Position numbers and translations under genes: made by a program
Shown: piece after piece, positions 7,702-16,659 of the stretch
Position numbering within the stretch: position 1 is the first letter of the stretch
How the letters are laid out: every line of letters starts with the position of its first letter
Source: Candidatus Enterococcus myersii
GTDB lineage: Bacteria; Bacillota; Bacilli; Lactobacillales; Enterococcaceae
Direction: 5' to 3'
Length of the DNA: 64,000 nucleotides
Assembly: GCF_017316025.1 (NCBI RefSeq)
Contig: NZ_JAFLVT010000008.1
Span: 186,001 to 250,000, forward strand
Notes under the pieces: generated by a model
The model's input: only the letters and a program-made list of their open reading frames with translations
The model's database searches: none
What the model was told of the DNA's origin: nothing

Positions 7702-8703
7702 CTATCTTCTTAATTTTAACCCAAAAGGCAGTCCAGTTTGTTCGCCTAAAACACGGCGACGCAATAAGCGGTCAATAAGTGGTGTGGCACAATTCATAGT
7801 TAAAATTGCATAGCTGACTCCTTCGCTTGTCGCACCCCAAAAACGAAAGACAATAATCAAACAACCAATGCCAAAAGCATAGAGGCATTCGCCAAATTTT
7901 AAAGCAGGACTAGAAGCGTAATCGGTAGCCATAAAAATGGCACCTAATAATAATCCGCCACCAAACAGGTGCCCAGTCACTGTTTGCCACAGTGCCAAAC
8001 TACCGTCGCCAGCAAAAAGCCAAGCGCCGATAGCAACAGTGATTAAAATAATGAGGGGAATGTGGAGTTGAATAATTTTTTTACGCCATAAAACCAAGCC
8101 CGCCACTAAAATCAGCAGACTACTGGTTTCGCCAATTCGACCGCCAGTCACCCCTAAGAAATTTTGCCACAATTGGGCTGGACTTAATGTTTCTGTTTTC
8201 ATCTGTGCTAGTGGTGTCGCTTTGGTAAGAACATCTGGAGAGAAATTGGCAAATGGTGGGTTGGGCCAGCTGATTTTAAACATATCTTGGAAAAATAAGC
8301 CGACTAATAGTGCACGACCGCCCAATGCAGGATTTAAAAAATTATAGCCTAAGCCACCAAAAAACTCTTTTACAACAATAATGGCAAAAACAGCGCCAAT
8401 CACAGGGAAATACCAAGGGGCAGAAGGGGGCAAGTTCATGGTCAATAATACAGCTGTCACAATAGCGCTCAAATCCCAAGTTAAATCTTTTTTCAAAAAT
8501 TTAAACCAGATGATCTCACACAATTGGGCCGTAACAATTGCGATTAAAAACAACAGATAAATGCGCCAACCAAAGAAATAACCAGCAGTAAGCACAATTG
8601 GCAGTAAAGTAATTAAGACCCATTTCATAATTTCTCTGGTGGTGGTATCTCCGTGTAAATGAGGGGAGTCGGCCATCTTTAACGAAATTTTATTTGTTGG
8701 CAT
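7702..8703 (-). CDS. rnfD: RnfD-like flavinylated membrane subunit
   Basis: The 333-aa integral membrane protein matches RnfD/NqrB: LSAIVTAVLLTMNLPPSAPWYFPVIG, then FGGLGYNFLNPALGGRALL, and a KATPLAQ stretch (Thr163) that aligns with the SGATPLA site where FMN is attached to RnfD by a phosphoester bond. The C-terminal half has GHLFGGGLLLGAIFMATDYASSP, also characteristic. It overlaps rnfC by 14 bp. In the family it passes electrons across or along the membrane coupled to ion movement. No flavin transferase gene is seen in the window. Confidence 0.85.
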   Translation of the reverse strand: MPTNKISLKMADSPHLHGDTTTREIMKWVLITLLPIVLTAGYFFGWRIYLLFLIAIVTAQLCEIIWFKFLKKDLTWDLSAIVTAVLLTMNLPPSAPWYFPVIGAVFAIIVVKEFFGGLGYNFLNPALGGRALLVGLFFQDMFKISWPNPPFANFSPDVLTKATPLAQMKTETLSPAQLWQNFLGVTGGRIGETSSLLILVAGLVLWRKKIIQLHIPLIILITVAIGAWLFAGDGSLALWQTVTGHLFGGGLLLGAIFMATDYASSPALKFGECLYAFGIGCLIIVFRFWGATSEGVSYAILTMNCATPLIDRLLRRRVLGEQTGLPFGLKLRR

Positions 8704-10018
8704 CTGCTAGCGCCTCCTTTTCTTGCTTAATTTCACCACTAGCCTGCGTAATATTGGCTGCTAAATTGCGTCTAGCCGGACAAACATACGTACAACAGCC
8801 ACAGTTAATACAAGCTGTGGCCAATAATTGATCACAGGTAAATAAATCGCCACTTCGATAAGCTAGATCAATATTTTGCGGTTCTAAGCGAACAGGACAA
8901 ACCGCTACGCAACGATTGCAACGAATGCACGGGGATTCAGGGTATTTACCATCGTGGGCTTCGTTAAAAACAATGATGCCGTTACTACCTTTTGTCAAAG
9001 GGAGCGCTAAATCTGTGACGCTTTTTCCCATCATGGGTCCACCGTGAATAACGCGAGAAGGTGTTCCGATAAAACCGCCACAATAGTCAATTAAGTCTTT
9101 CACTTGTGTACCAAGTGGGAAACAAATTACTTGTGGCATTTTAACATCGCCGCAAATAGTAACGTAACGATGGGTCAAGGCTTTTCTTTCATCGACACTT
9201 TCTGAAATCGCAAAAGCCGTGGCCACGTTAATCGTAAAGGCACCCGTTTCAACCGAACGACCATCTAGAGGAGACTCAGCAGCGATTAAAGTTTCCAAGA
9301 GCTGTCCCTCACCGCCTTGAGGATATTTCACTGGCAGTGGGATGACGTGGCAATTGGGGATTTTTACAGCAGCTTTTTTCATCGCTGTAATAGCTTTTGG
9401 TTTATCTTTTTCGATGCCGACTAAAATCGTTTTAGCACCTAAAATTTCTCTGGCAATTTCACCGCCGCGCAAAATTTTTCGGCTTTCTTTTTGCATTAAA
9501 AAATCGTCAGACGCGATAAACGGTTCACATTCAGCACCATTCAAAATGATCGTTTTGACATCGATATGACTAGCGGGATTTAATTTGACGTGAGTTGGAA
9601 ATGTTGCACCACCAAGACCGACAATGCCGGCTGCCCGGACAGCTTTTTCAAAAGAAAAATCAGGAGAAATTAAACTTTCGGCAGTATTTTTAGACGGATC
9701 TCGTTTGATTACTGCGGCTGTTTGTGTTTTGCCACCAAGTGCAGGTACTTCGCAAACAGCGATGACTTTTCCAGTAACAGAAGTATGGACATGACCACTA
9801 ATATCGGCAGAACTTTTGGCGATAATCTCTCCTTTTGTGACAAAGTCGCCGACTTTTTTGATTAATTTATTGGGAGATCCGATATGTTGATCAAAGGGGA
9901 TAACGACTTTTTCAGGCTCAAAGTAGGCGACGTTGTTTTGCTTTACTTGAAATAATTCTTTTAATTTATTCGTACTGGCGTCAAAAAAGAAACCACCAGA
10001 AAATTGCTTTATTTTCAT
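8690..10018 (-). CDS. rnfC: RnfC-like electron transport subunit
   Basis: The 442-aa protein has the RnfC order: N-terminal GGFFFDAS and a biotinyl/lipoyl-like sandwich (VTKGEIIAKS), the GLGGATFPTHVKL and NGAECEPFIASDD motifs of the NADH/FMN-binding fold, a soluble-ligand-binding β-grasp region, and two [4Fe-4S] motifs at Cys364/367/370/374 and Cys403/406/409/413. It would take electrons from NADH or ferredoxin. It is first in the minus-strand operon C-D-A/E. RnfB and RnfG are missing, so the complex is reduced compared with the usual six subunits. Confidence 0.88.
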   Translation of the reverse strand: MKIKQFSGGFFFDASTNKLKELFQVKQNNVAYFEPEKVVIPFDQHIGSPNKLIKKVGDFVTKGEIIAKSSADISGHVHTSVTGKVIAVCEVPALGGKTQTAAVIKRDPSKNTAESLISPDFSFEKAVRAAGIVGLGGATFPTHVKLNPASHIDVKTIILNGAECEPFIASDDFLMQKESRKILRGGEIAREILGAKTILVGIEKDKPKAITAMKKAAVKIPNCHVIPLPVKYPQGGEGQLLETLIAAESPLDGRSVETGAFTINVATAFAISESVDERKALTHRYVTICGDVKMPQVICFPLGTQVKDLIDYCGGFIGTPSRVIHGGPMMGKSVTDLALPLTKGSNGIIVFNEAHDGKYPESPCIRCNRCVAVCPVRLEPQNIDLAYRSGDLFTCDQLLATACINCGCCTYVCPARRNLAANITQASGEIKQEKEALADANK

Positions 10019-10333
10019 GCTTGCCCCTCCTTTTGAAAACGCTATATATTTATCGTAACATAAGGAAAAAAATCACAAAAGAAATATGGGAAAAACCAAA
10101 ACGGTGAAAAAAGCGCAAAGCCGCCTTAATAAAATCTTAAAAAATAAAAAAGCACTGCTGAAATTCGGATAGGGCAAGTTTTAGATAAAAGTTATTTCAA
10201 CTAAAAAAGAAAGCGGATACATATTGTTTGAAGTGTGTTTCCTTTATTCTTTATACTGAAATTAGCGAGGTAAATGTAAAGTGTTACGATTTACCTGACC
10301 TTAAGTAAAACAAGTTAAATAGGAGGAGATTCG
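10019..10333. promoter_or_regulatory. Divergent promoter region with operator-like inverted repeat
   Basis: This 315-bp gap lies between rnfC and the aldehyde dehydrogenase. AGGTAAAT (10268-10275) and ATTTACCT (10289-10296) form perfect 8-bp arms between a TATACT -10-like hexamer (10251-10256) and the GTG start at 10334. No small gene is evident. Confidence 0.45.
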
Positions 10334-11797
10334 GTGAAAAAACCTGCAGAATTACTGGATGACAAGTATTTGTTGTACATTGATGGAAATTGGACCCAAG
10401 GTGTTAAAGGAGAAACGTTAACTTCTAAAAACCCCAGTGATGGTACTACTTTAGCAACTTTTATTAGCGCAGAAGAAGAAGATGTGGATAATGCGGTAAA
10501 AGCTGCAACAGCAGCATTTGCTACTTGGAGTGTGACCAGTGTTGAAGAACGTAGTAAAATTTTGCTAGAAATTGCAGACGTCTTGGAAGCAAATTCAGAA
10601 AAATTGGCGTGGATTGAAACTTACGATAACGGGAAACCATTGCGGGAAACTAAAAATGCGGATATTCCGTTGGTTGTCGATCATTTCCGTTATTTTGCCG
10701 CACTTGTTCGTTCAGAAGAAGGTACGATCAAAGAGCTAGATGAGCATACACTGACGATGGTTTTAAAAGAACCAATCGGCGTTGTCGGACAAATCGTGCC
10801 TTGGAATTTCCCTTTATTAATGGCAGCGTGGAAAATTGCGCCGGCATTGGCTGCAGGAAATACAATTGTCATTCATCCTTCGTCCTCGACACCCCTTAGC
10901 TTATTAGAAGCAACAAAATTAATAGGGCCACTGTTGCCAAAAGGGGTATTAAATGTGATTACAGGCAAAGGTTCAGAGTCAGGGAATTATATGTTGACTC
11001 ATCCTGGTTTTGCCAAAATTGCTTTTACGGGTTCGACTGAAGTAGGCTATCAGGTCGCAAAAGGAGCTGCTAAAAATTTAATTCCAGCTACGCTTGAATT
11101 AGGTGGAAAATCAGCCCATATCATTTTCAGTGATGCGAATCAAAAAAGGGCTTTAGAGTTTGCTAAAAATGGTATTTTAACCAATCAAGGCCAAGTTTGT
11201 TCTGCTGGGAGCCGTTTATTAGTACAAGCCGATATTTACGATGATTTCATCGCTAAGTTAGCAGAAAGCTTTGAAGCAGTAGAAGTAGGCTTGCCTTGGC
11301 AAGAAGATACGGTGATGGGATCACAAATTAATGAAGGACAAGTCGAAACGATTTTAGATTATATTGACATTGGCCAAAAAGAAGGGGCTCGCGTCGTCAC
11401 AGGTGGAAATCGTTATACGGATGGTCCTTTGTCTCAGGGGGCATTTGTCAAACCAACAATTTTAGCCGATGTTACAAATGATATGCGTGTTGCCCAAGAG
11501 GAAATTTTTGGTCCGGTAATTGTAGTGATTAAATTTGAAACGGAAAAAGAAGCCATTGCGATTGCGAATGATTCAGATTACGGGTTAGCTGGGGGCGTCT
11601 TTACTGAAAACATCAACAAAGCTTTCCGTGTAGCGAGAGCTGTTCGCACAGGTACGATGTGGGTTAATACCTATGGAGAGCTGCCGGCAGGTACTCCTTT
11701 TGGCGGTTATAAAAAATCGGGGATTGGACGAGAAACCTATAAAACAATTCTCGATGCCTACTCTCAAACCAAAAATATTTATATGCATATTGAATAA
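10334..11797 (+). CDS. NAD(P)-dependent aldehyde dehydrogenase
   Basis: The 487-aa enzyme belongs to the ALDH superfamily and oxidises an aldehyde to the acid. It shows GVVGQIVPWNFPLLMAAWK, the cofactor loop FTGSTEVGYQ, the catalytic Glu in ELGGKSAH, the nucleophile Cys in NQGQVCSAGSRLLV and the late EEIFGPV and PFGGYKKSGIGRE motifs. The GTG start at 10334 has AGGAGGAG upstream. It is monocistronic with a strong terminator. The substrate is not clear; the sequence is close to the broad acetaldehyde-type AldA enzymes of Firmicutes. Confidence 0.88.
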   Translation: MKKPAELLDDKYLLYIDGNWTQGVKGETLTSKNPSDGTTLATFISAEEEDVDNAVKAATAAFATWSVTSVEERSKILLEIADVLEANSEKLAWIETYDNGKPLRETKNADIPLVVDHFRYFAALVRSEEGTIKELDEHTLTMVLKEPIGVVGQIVPWNFPLLMAAWKIAPALAAGNTIVIHPSSSTPLSLLEATKLIGPLLPKGVLNVITGKGSESGNYMLTHPGFAKIAFTGSTEVGYQVAKGAAKNLIPATLELGGKSAHIIFSDANQKRALEFAKNGILTNQGQVCSAGSRLLVQADIYDDFIAKLAESFEAVEVGLPWQEDTVMGSQINEGQVETILDYIDIGQKEGARVVTGGNRYTDGPLSQGAFVKPTILADVTNDMRVAQEEIFGPVIVVIKFETEKEAIAIANDSDYGLAGGVFTENINKAFRVARAVRTGTMWVNTYGELPAGTPFGGYKKSGIGRETYKTILDAYSQTKNIYMHIE

Positions 11798-11823
11798 GTT
11801 AGATTTTTAGTTGATAGTGTGAA

Positions 11824-11863
11824 AAAACGACCTGCTTTCTTTAGTAGAAAGCAGGTCGTTTTT
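11824..11863. terminator. Intrinsic terminator, ALDH / lipid kinase
   Basis: AAACGACCTGCTTTCT and AGAAAGCAGGTCGTTT form a 16-bp stem with A and T flanks on both sides, so it can end the converging transcripts of both neighbours. Confidence 0.88.
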
Positions 11864-11896
11864 GCCTGTTTTGATTTTTAGCGTAAACTTTTTTGA

Positions 11897-12790
11897 CTAA
11901 TCTTTTTTTCCAGCTGTGTAAATTGGCAAAAAGCCGTCTAAAAATTCGATTGTTAAAGGTAAAGCCGGTCCCTTATCGCCGTCGATACGACTATAAATGG
12001 ACTTTTGTTCCAAAGATTTAACAGTAATTTTTTTTGGTTTCAAATAAGTTAAAGTATTATTTTCTTTTTGACGCAAGTTACCAGTCAGTACAAAAAATAG
12101 CAACTGAAATAATTTTCCTAGACGCATATTGTGCAAGATACTAACATGAAACGCGTGGGGATTGGAAGCAACGTAATCGATACCTCCAACTAAGTGCGTG
12201 GTGGTGAGTAAGAAAATCCAGACTTTCATTTTTTTATCGAAATTTTCGGCTTGAATGTGGACATGATAAGAAGCTTTTTGACTAATCTGCTTTAGACCTT
12301 TTAATGGATAAATCAGTAAGCCAAATTTTCGCTTTTCACTTTGACGAACTTGGTTGGAGATATCTGCTAACGTACCGAAAGTCAAGGAGCTAACGATCGC
12401 TTTTTGACCGTCTTGGCAAGAACCGATCCCGACATGCTGTAGCTTTTGCGCTAAAATTAAAGAAATTGCCTGATTTAAATCTGTAGGGATTTCCCAACGA
12501 GTAGCAAAATTATTGACTGTCCCACCGGGAATAATCCCCAGCGGAATCGTTTTGTTTGCTTGTAAGAAAGCCGTGGCTACTAGGTTTAACGTTCCGTCAC
12601 CACCAATTGAAATCAGCGCATCGTAATCTGTTAACGAGTTGCGAATTTTTTTGACGGCTTCTTCAGGATTGGGTGCAGTCAAAGCTTCAGATGTATGACC
12701 TGCTTTCTTTAATTTTGTGGCAATTTTTTTTGCGGTTGCTTCATTATCGCCACGTCCTGCAGTTGGATTATAAAAAATAGCATAATGCAT
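11897..12790 (-). CDS. Diacylglycerol kinase family lipid kinase (DagK/YegS type)
   Basis: The 297-aa protein begins AIFYNPTAGRG and carries the ISIGGDGTLNLVATA nucleotide loop and GIIPGGTVNNFATRW, the signature of the DAGK catalytic domain (about residues 1-130). The C-terminal half has the β-sandwich with RIDGDKGP. Soluble members phosphorylate diacylglycerol or similar lipids for phospholipid and lipoteichoic-acid turnover. ATG 12790 follows AGAGGTGATAG; an upstream in-frame start three codons earlier is less well placed. Confidence 0.85.
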   Translation of the reverse strand: MHYAIFYNPTAGRGDNEATAKKIATKLKKAGHTSEALTAPNPEEAVKKIRNSLTDYDALISIGGDGTLNLVATAFLQANKTIPLGIIPGGTVNNFATRWEIPTDLNQAISLILAQKLQHVGIGSCQDGQKAIVSSLTFGTLADISNQVRQSEKRKFGLLIYPLKGLKQISQKASYHVHIQAENFDKKMKVWIFLLTTTHLVGGIDYVASNPHAFHVSILHNMRLGKLFQLLFFVLTGNLRQKENNTLTYLKPKKITVKSLEQKSIYSRIDGDKGPALPLTIEFLDGFLPIYTAGKKD

Positions 12791-12904
12791 TGCTATCACC
12801 TCTTCTTAAGGGTAACACTTTTTAGCTGGAAATAAGGAATAAAAGCGCCTAAATTTACTTTTTAATCAGCTTATTAAAATTCTAAAGTATTGAAGCCAGC
12901 ACGC

Positions 12905-13099
12905 CTATTGGCGAGTTTCTTTCACTTCATTTTTATTTGGGGTGACAAAATCGCATAGGCGTGCTACCGCCAATTCTTTTGTATCTAAGCATTCCACGAT
13001 GGCCACATTCTGATATTCCTTCACAAAAATAACTTCATGGACACCTTCTAAACCGACTATTTTAGCTTGGCATGTTTTTTTCGCATTCATGTTTGTCAT
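12905..13099 (-). CDS. Small hypothetical protein
   Basis: A 64-aa frame from ATG 13099 (a start at 13117 is also possible). The middle reads KIVGLEGVHEVIFVKEYQNVAIVECLD, a compact β-rich pattern with no recognised domain. The ribosome site (AAGGAC) is weak. It is kept because it fills the space between the lipid kinase and tspO with a plausible amino-acid composition; function unknown. Confidence 0.35.
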   Translation of the reverse strand: MTNMNAKKTCQAKIVGLEGVHEVIFVKEYQNVAIVECLDTKELAVARLCDFVTPNKNEVKETRQ

Positions 13100-13306
13100 T
13101 AGGCAACAGTCCTTCATTTTTAGGTAGAATAACCCATTTAGATAAAATAATCGAATGATTCGTCTTATAAGTGGCAAAATTACGAATTATTTATTTGAAA
13201 TTTGAGCAGATTGATTTTTTGTCGTGGAAAAAAAGCGTATGATGAATAAAAGTAGCTATTTTAAAGTTAGCTTTTGACTATAAAAAGGAGGCAAGAAAGC
13301 GAGAAG

Positions 13307-13774
13307 ATGAAGAGAATTGGACAGTGGTTGTTGTGTGTAATCGGCGTTGAAGCCGTTGGGATTTTATCAGGATTACTTGCGGGGGATATTGCGGCTACCT
13401 ATGCAAAATTGGACACACCTCCGTTTTCACCACCGGGAAATATTATTGGAATTATTTGGACAGTTTTGTATGGCCTAATTGGAACGGCGCTATTTTTCAT
13501 TTTAGAGGCGAAGACAAGTAAGAAAGTGAAAAATCGCGCCTTATTTTTATTTTTCCTACAGCTACTATTAAACTTTATTTGGAGTATTGTGTTCTTTGGC
13601 GCAACGAATTTTTGGGTGGGCGTAGTCATTGTTTTATTGCTATTAGCAGTAGTTTTGGCTTGCATCATTTACTTTTATACAATTCAAAAGCTGGCGACGT
13701 TTTTATTTACCCCTTATTTTATCTGGTGTGTGTATGCCGCATACTTGGCTATCGGCTTGGCTATCAAAAATTAA
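13307..13774 (+). CDS. tspO: TspO/MBR family tryptophan-rich sensory protein
   Basis: The 155-aa protein has five membrane helices and the family landmarks: YAKLDTPPFSPPGNIIGIIWTVLYGLIGTALF near the start, QLLLNFIWSIVFFG in the third helix and a C-terminal PYFIWCVYAAYLAIG. TspO proteins bind porphyrins and other ligands and are linked to redox stress. AAGGAGG lies 14 bases before ATG 13307, a little far. A terminator separates it from the sulfur operon downstream. Confidence 0.88.
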   Translation: MKRIGQWLLCVIGVEAVGILSGLLAGDIAATYAKLDTPPFSPPGNIIGIIWTVLYGLIGTALFFILEAKTSKKVKNRALFLFFLQLLLNFIWSIVFFGATNFWVGVVIVLLLLAVVLACIIYFYTIQKLATFLFTPYFIWCVYAAYLAIGLAIKN

Positions 13775-13787
13775 AAAAAGCGAGGAG

Positions 13788-13818
13788 AAAACTACTGGAT
13801 TTAGCAGTAGTTTTTTTT
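13788..13818 (+). terminator. Intrinsic terminator after tspO
   Basis: AAAACTACT (13788-13796) and AGTAGTTTT (13806-13814) form a stem followed by a T run. Confidence 0.8.
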
Positions 13819-13825
13819 GTTCGTA

Positions 13826-13862
13826 AACTTTCAGTATACCTACTATGGGTATACTGAAAGTT
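13826..13862. promoter_or_regulatory. CstR-type operator 1
   Basis: AACTTTCAGTATACC (13826-13840) and GGTATACTGAAAGTT (13848-13862) are perfect 15-bp arms around a 7-base centre; the core is GTATACC-N7-GGTATAC. It is the same ATACC...GGTAT core as at 13931 and matches the palindromes bound by CsoR-family persulfide sensors. The repressor gene is the last gene of the operon. Confidence 0.75.
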
Positions 13863-13902
13863 CGTTGGAGTGTTATTTTCCTAAGAAAATCTGGCACTTG
13901 GT

Positions 13903-13948
13903 TTGACAAAGAGCCTTTTCTACTATTAAATATACCTATTAGGGTATA
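13903..13948 (+). promoter_or_regulatory. Promoter with CstR-type operator 2
   Basis: A -35 TTGACA (13903-13908) is followed 17 bp later by TTAAAT (13926-13931). TATACC (13931-13936) and GGTATA (13943-13948) form an operator overlapping the -10 edge, well placed for repression of the rhodanese operon that starts at 13963. Confidence 0.75.
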
Positions 13949-13962
13949 TAAGGAGCGAAGCG

Positions 13963-14277
13963 ATGTTTTCTTTTTTTTCAAAGATAAAAAATATTACAAC
14001 AATAGAGTTAGCAACAAAATTAGCCGATAACATTGTATTGTTAGATGTTCGGACGCCTTTTGAATACCGGCAGGGGCATATTGCAAAAGCAAAAAATGTT
14101 CCGCTAAATAAAATTGCGGCCTACAAAGAAAAAACAGACCAAAGAATTTACGTGATCTGTCAGTCGGGCATGCGTAGTAAACAAGCAGCAAAACAATTAA
14201 AACAAAAAGGCTATGACGTAATCAATGTTAAAGGCGGCATGAATCAGTGGTCTGGTAAAGTTAGAGGAGGAAAATAA
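13963..14277 (+). CDS. Single-domain rhodanese sulfurtransferase
   Basis: The 104-aa protein has a short hydrophobic N-terminus and one rhodanese domain: VLLDVRTPFEYRQGHIAKAKNVPL and the active-site loop CQSGMRS with catalytic Cys66, then VKGGMNQW. It carries sulfane sulfur as a cysteine persulfide. It is the first gene of an operon with a CoA disulfide reductase-rhodanese, a second rhodanese and a CstR-like repressor, and its stop codon shares a base with the next start (TAATG). Confidence 0.9.
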   Translation: MFSFFSKIKNITTIELATKLADNIVLLDVRTPFEYRQGHIAKAKNVPLNKIAAYKEKTDQRIYVICQSGMRSKQAAKQLKQKGYDVINVKGGMNQWSGKVRGGK

Positions 14278-15929
14278 TGAAGGTAATTATTGTAGGGGGA
14301 GTTGCTGGTGGTATGTCAGCAGCAACAAGACTTCGCCGCTTGGATGAAACAGCAGAAATTATTATTTTGGAAAAAGGCCCCTTTGTGTCTTTTGCCAACT
14401 GTGGCCTGCCCTATTATGTTTCAGGTGAAATAACAGAAAGAGAAGCGTTGCTTGTGCAAACGCCCGAAAGCCTGAAATCACGCTTTAATCTGGATGTTCG
14501 CCCATTTAATGAAGCAATAGCAGTCGATGCCGTAAAAAAAGAAGTAACAATTCAAAGTCAAAATGAAATCTATCGTGAAAATTATGACGTTTTAGTTTTA
14601 TCGCCGGGGGCAAAACCCTTCATCCCACCAATTACAGGACTGAAGGAGGCAAAAAATACATTCACACTCCGCAATGTACCAGATTTGGACAAAATTATGC
14701 AGGCGTTAACACCTGACGTAAAACGGGCAACGGTTATTGGTGCAGGTTTTATCGGTTTGGAGATGGCGGAAAATCTACAAAAAGCCGGATTAGCAGTGAC
14801 AATTGTGGAAAAGGCACCACATGTTTTGCCACCATTCGATCAAGAGATGGCAAGTTTTATTCAAAAAGAATTGGTGGAAAATGGGGTTAAAGTGATTACG
14901 GGTCAATCAGCAGTAGCATTCCAACAAGCCGGAGAAAAAATTATTCTTGAAGATGGCAGTAGTTTGACAACTGACATCACAATTTTATCTGTGGGGGTTC
15001 AACCAGATACGACGCTGGCTAAAGAAGCCGGCATTCAATTAGGTATGAAAGGTGGCATTATTGTTGATGAAAATTATCAAACGAATTTAGCGGGAATTTT
15101 TGCAGTGGGAGATGCCGTTGTGACAAAACAACAAATCACCCACGCAGATACGTTAATTTCGTTGGCCTCACCGGCTAATCGGCAAGGGCGCCAAGTTGCC
15201 GATGTAATTTTTGGTTTGCCTCGCAAAAACAAAGGAAGTATTGGAACCGCAATTGTCCGCGTCTTTCATTTAAGTGCGGCAGCAACTGGACTTAGTGAAA
15301 CAGGCACCCTACAAGCAGGATTAGATTATGAGGTTATTCATATTAGCGGGAAAGATCATGCCGGCTATTATCCTGATGCGACTGAATTAACTTTGAAATT
15401 AATTTTTAATCCTAAAACGGGCGCTATTTACGGGGCTCAAGGTGTGGGAGCCAAAGGTGTCGACAAACGCATCGATATTTTGGCGACGGCAATTAAAGGC
15501 GGGCAGACTATTTTTGACTTACCAGAATTAGAGTTCACCTATGCGCCACCTTTTGGCTCGGCCAAAGATCCAGTCAACATGTTGGGTTATAGTGCTTTGA
15601 ACATCCTAGAAGGCTTCAGTCAAAATATTCAATGGCATGAACTTGCTGAGGAAATGAAAAAAGGCAAGCTATTATTAGATGTCCGGAATAAAGCAGAATT
15701 AACTAAAAATGGAAAGTTTTCACAAGCTGTGAATATTCCTTTAGATACATTACGGGATAATTTAGCACAACTGGATAAAGAAAAAGCCTACATTGTAACG
15801 TGTCACAGTGGGTTACGCAGCTATATCGCCGAGCGAATTTTAAAGCAAAATGGCTTTGATGTGGTAAATTTAGATGGCGCTTTTGCTTTGTATAAAATGG
15901 TCAAACCAGAGGAGATTGAATATGAATAA
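14277..15929 (+). CDS. CoA-disulfide/persulfide reductase with C-terminal rhodanese domain
   Basis: The 550-aa flavoprotein has FAD motif IVGGVAGGMSAA, redox Cys42 in SFANCGLPYY, NAD(P)H motif GAGFIGLEMAE, AVGDA, a dimerisation domain with YAPPFGSAKDPVNMLGY, and a C-terminal rhodanese domain with intact loop VTCHSGLRS. Enzymes of this CoADR-Rhd type reduce CoA-persulfide or polysulfide and release sulfide, so this is the central enzyme of the persulfide-detoxifying operon. It overlaps the downstream rhodanese by 8 bases. Its paralogue at 1383-2999 has lost the rhodanese Cys. Confidence 0.9.
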   Translation: MKVIIVGGVAGGMSAATRLRRLDETAEIIILEKGPFVSFANCGLPYYVSGEITEREALLVQTPESLKSRFNLDVRPFNEAIAVDAVKKEVTIQSQNEIYRENYDVLVLSPGAKPFIPPITGLKEAKNTFTLRNVPDLDKIMQALTPDVKRATVIGAGFIGLEMAENLQKAGLAVTIVEKAPHVLPPFDQEMASFIQKELVENGVKVITGQSAVAFQQAGEKIILEDGSSLTTDITILSVGVQPDTTLAKEAGIQLGMKGGIIVDENYQTNLAGIFAVGDAVVTKQQITHADTLISLASPANRQGRQVADVIFGLPRKNKGSIGTAIVRVFHLSAAATGLSETGTLQAGLDYEVIHISGKDHAGYYPDATELTLKLIFNPKTGAIYGAQGVGAKGVDKRIDILATAIKGGQTIFDLPELEFTYAPPFGSAKDPVNMLGYSALNILEGFSQNIQWHELAEEMKKGKLLLDVRNKAELTKNGKFSQAVNIPLDTLRDNLAQLDKEKAYIVTCHSGLRSYIAERILKQNGFDVVNLDGAFALYKMVKPEEIEYE

Positions 15930-16224
15930 AACAATTACAAATGATGAATTTGCTAAATTATGGCAAAATGTAGCTCTTGTGGATGTGCGAGAAGACGATG
16001 AATTTGTCGCCGGACATATCCCTGGCGCCCAAAATATTCCGTTAAGCCAATTAGAAAGCCGCTTTAAAGAATTAGACAAAGACACCCATTATTATGTTAT
16101 CTGTCATTCTGGCAGACGTTCGGGACTAGCATGCGATTTTTTAAGTCAAAAAGGCTATCATGTGACGAATGTTTTAGGCGGAATGGTGGAATGGAGAGGG
16201 GAAATAACCGATGGCCACATGTGA
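15922..16224 (+). CDS. Single-domain rhodanese sulfurtransferase
   Basis: The 100-aa protein is a compact rhodanese: VALVDVREDDEFVAGHIPGAQNIPL, then VICHSGRRSG with catalytic Cys61, and VLGGMVEWRG. ATG 15922 lies inside the end of the reductase gene behind GAGGAG, giving translational coupling. It overlaps the following repressor gene by 14 bases. Two stand-alone rhodaneses plus a fused one suggest a sulfur relay from low-molecular-weight persulfides. Confidence 0.9.
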   Translation: MNKTITNDEFAKLWQNVALVDVREDDEFVAGHIPGAQNIPLSQLESRFKELDKDTHYYVICHSGRRSGLACDFLSQKGYHVTNVLGGMVEWRGEITDGHM

Positions 16225-16471
16225 TAAAAACATATTAAATCGTTTAAAGCGCACGGAAGGTCAAATTCGCGGCATTCAAAAGATGATTGAAGATGAAAAA
16301 GAATGTGTGGATGTGATTACCCAATTAAGTGCTGTCCGTTCTAGTATTGACCGCGTCATGGGCATTATCGTGGCAGAAAACCTAAAAAATTGTTTGGAAA
16401 ACCCAACAACGAATGCAACAATTCAGCAACAAAAAATTGATCAGGCCATTCAAATGATTATTAAAAAATAA
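16211..16471 (+). CDS. cstR: CsoR-family repressor, persulfide-sensing CstR type
   Basis: The 86-aa all-helical protein has the CsoR/FrmR signature LNRLKRTEGQIRGIQKMIE. It keeps Cys32 and Cys61 of the C-H-C copper triad, but the copper His position is filled by Asn in AENLKNC, as in CstR proteins that sense sulfane sulfur by forming di- and trisulfide bridges. It is last in the operon it probably represses; two matching palindromes lie upstream at 13826 and 13931. Confidence 0.85.
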   Translation: MATCDKNILNRLKRTEGQIRGIQKMIEDEKECVDVITQLSAVRSSIDRVMGIIVAENLKNCLENPTTNATIQQQKIDQAIQMIIKK

Positions 16472-16472
16472 A

Positions 16473-16543
16473 AAAAAGCGACGAACCTACCACTGTATGA
16501 AGATTGCCTTCAATAAATACAGCTTGTAGATTCGTCGCTTTTT
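16473..16543 (+). terminator. Intrinsic terminator of the sulfur operon
   Basis: AAAAAGCGACGAA (16473-16485) pairs with TTCGTCGCTTTTT (16531-16543) across a 45-base loop that can fold internally. Confidence 0.75.
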
Positions 16544-16659
16544 AAATGAGCTTTTAGAAATACTAGGTCCCACTAGGCCTGACTATAAAAGTACGAAGAA
16601 AACCTTTCGAGTAGTCTAGTTTTTAAAACTTTCCGAGCGTTCTAGTTTTAAATCTTTTC

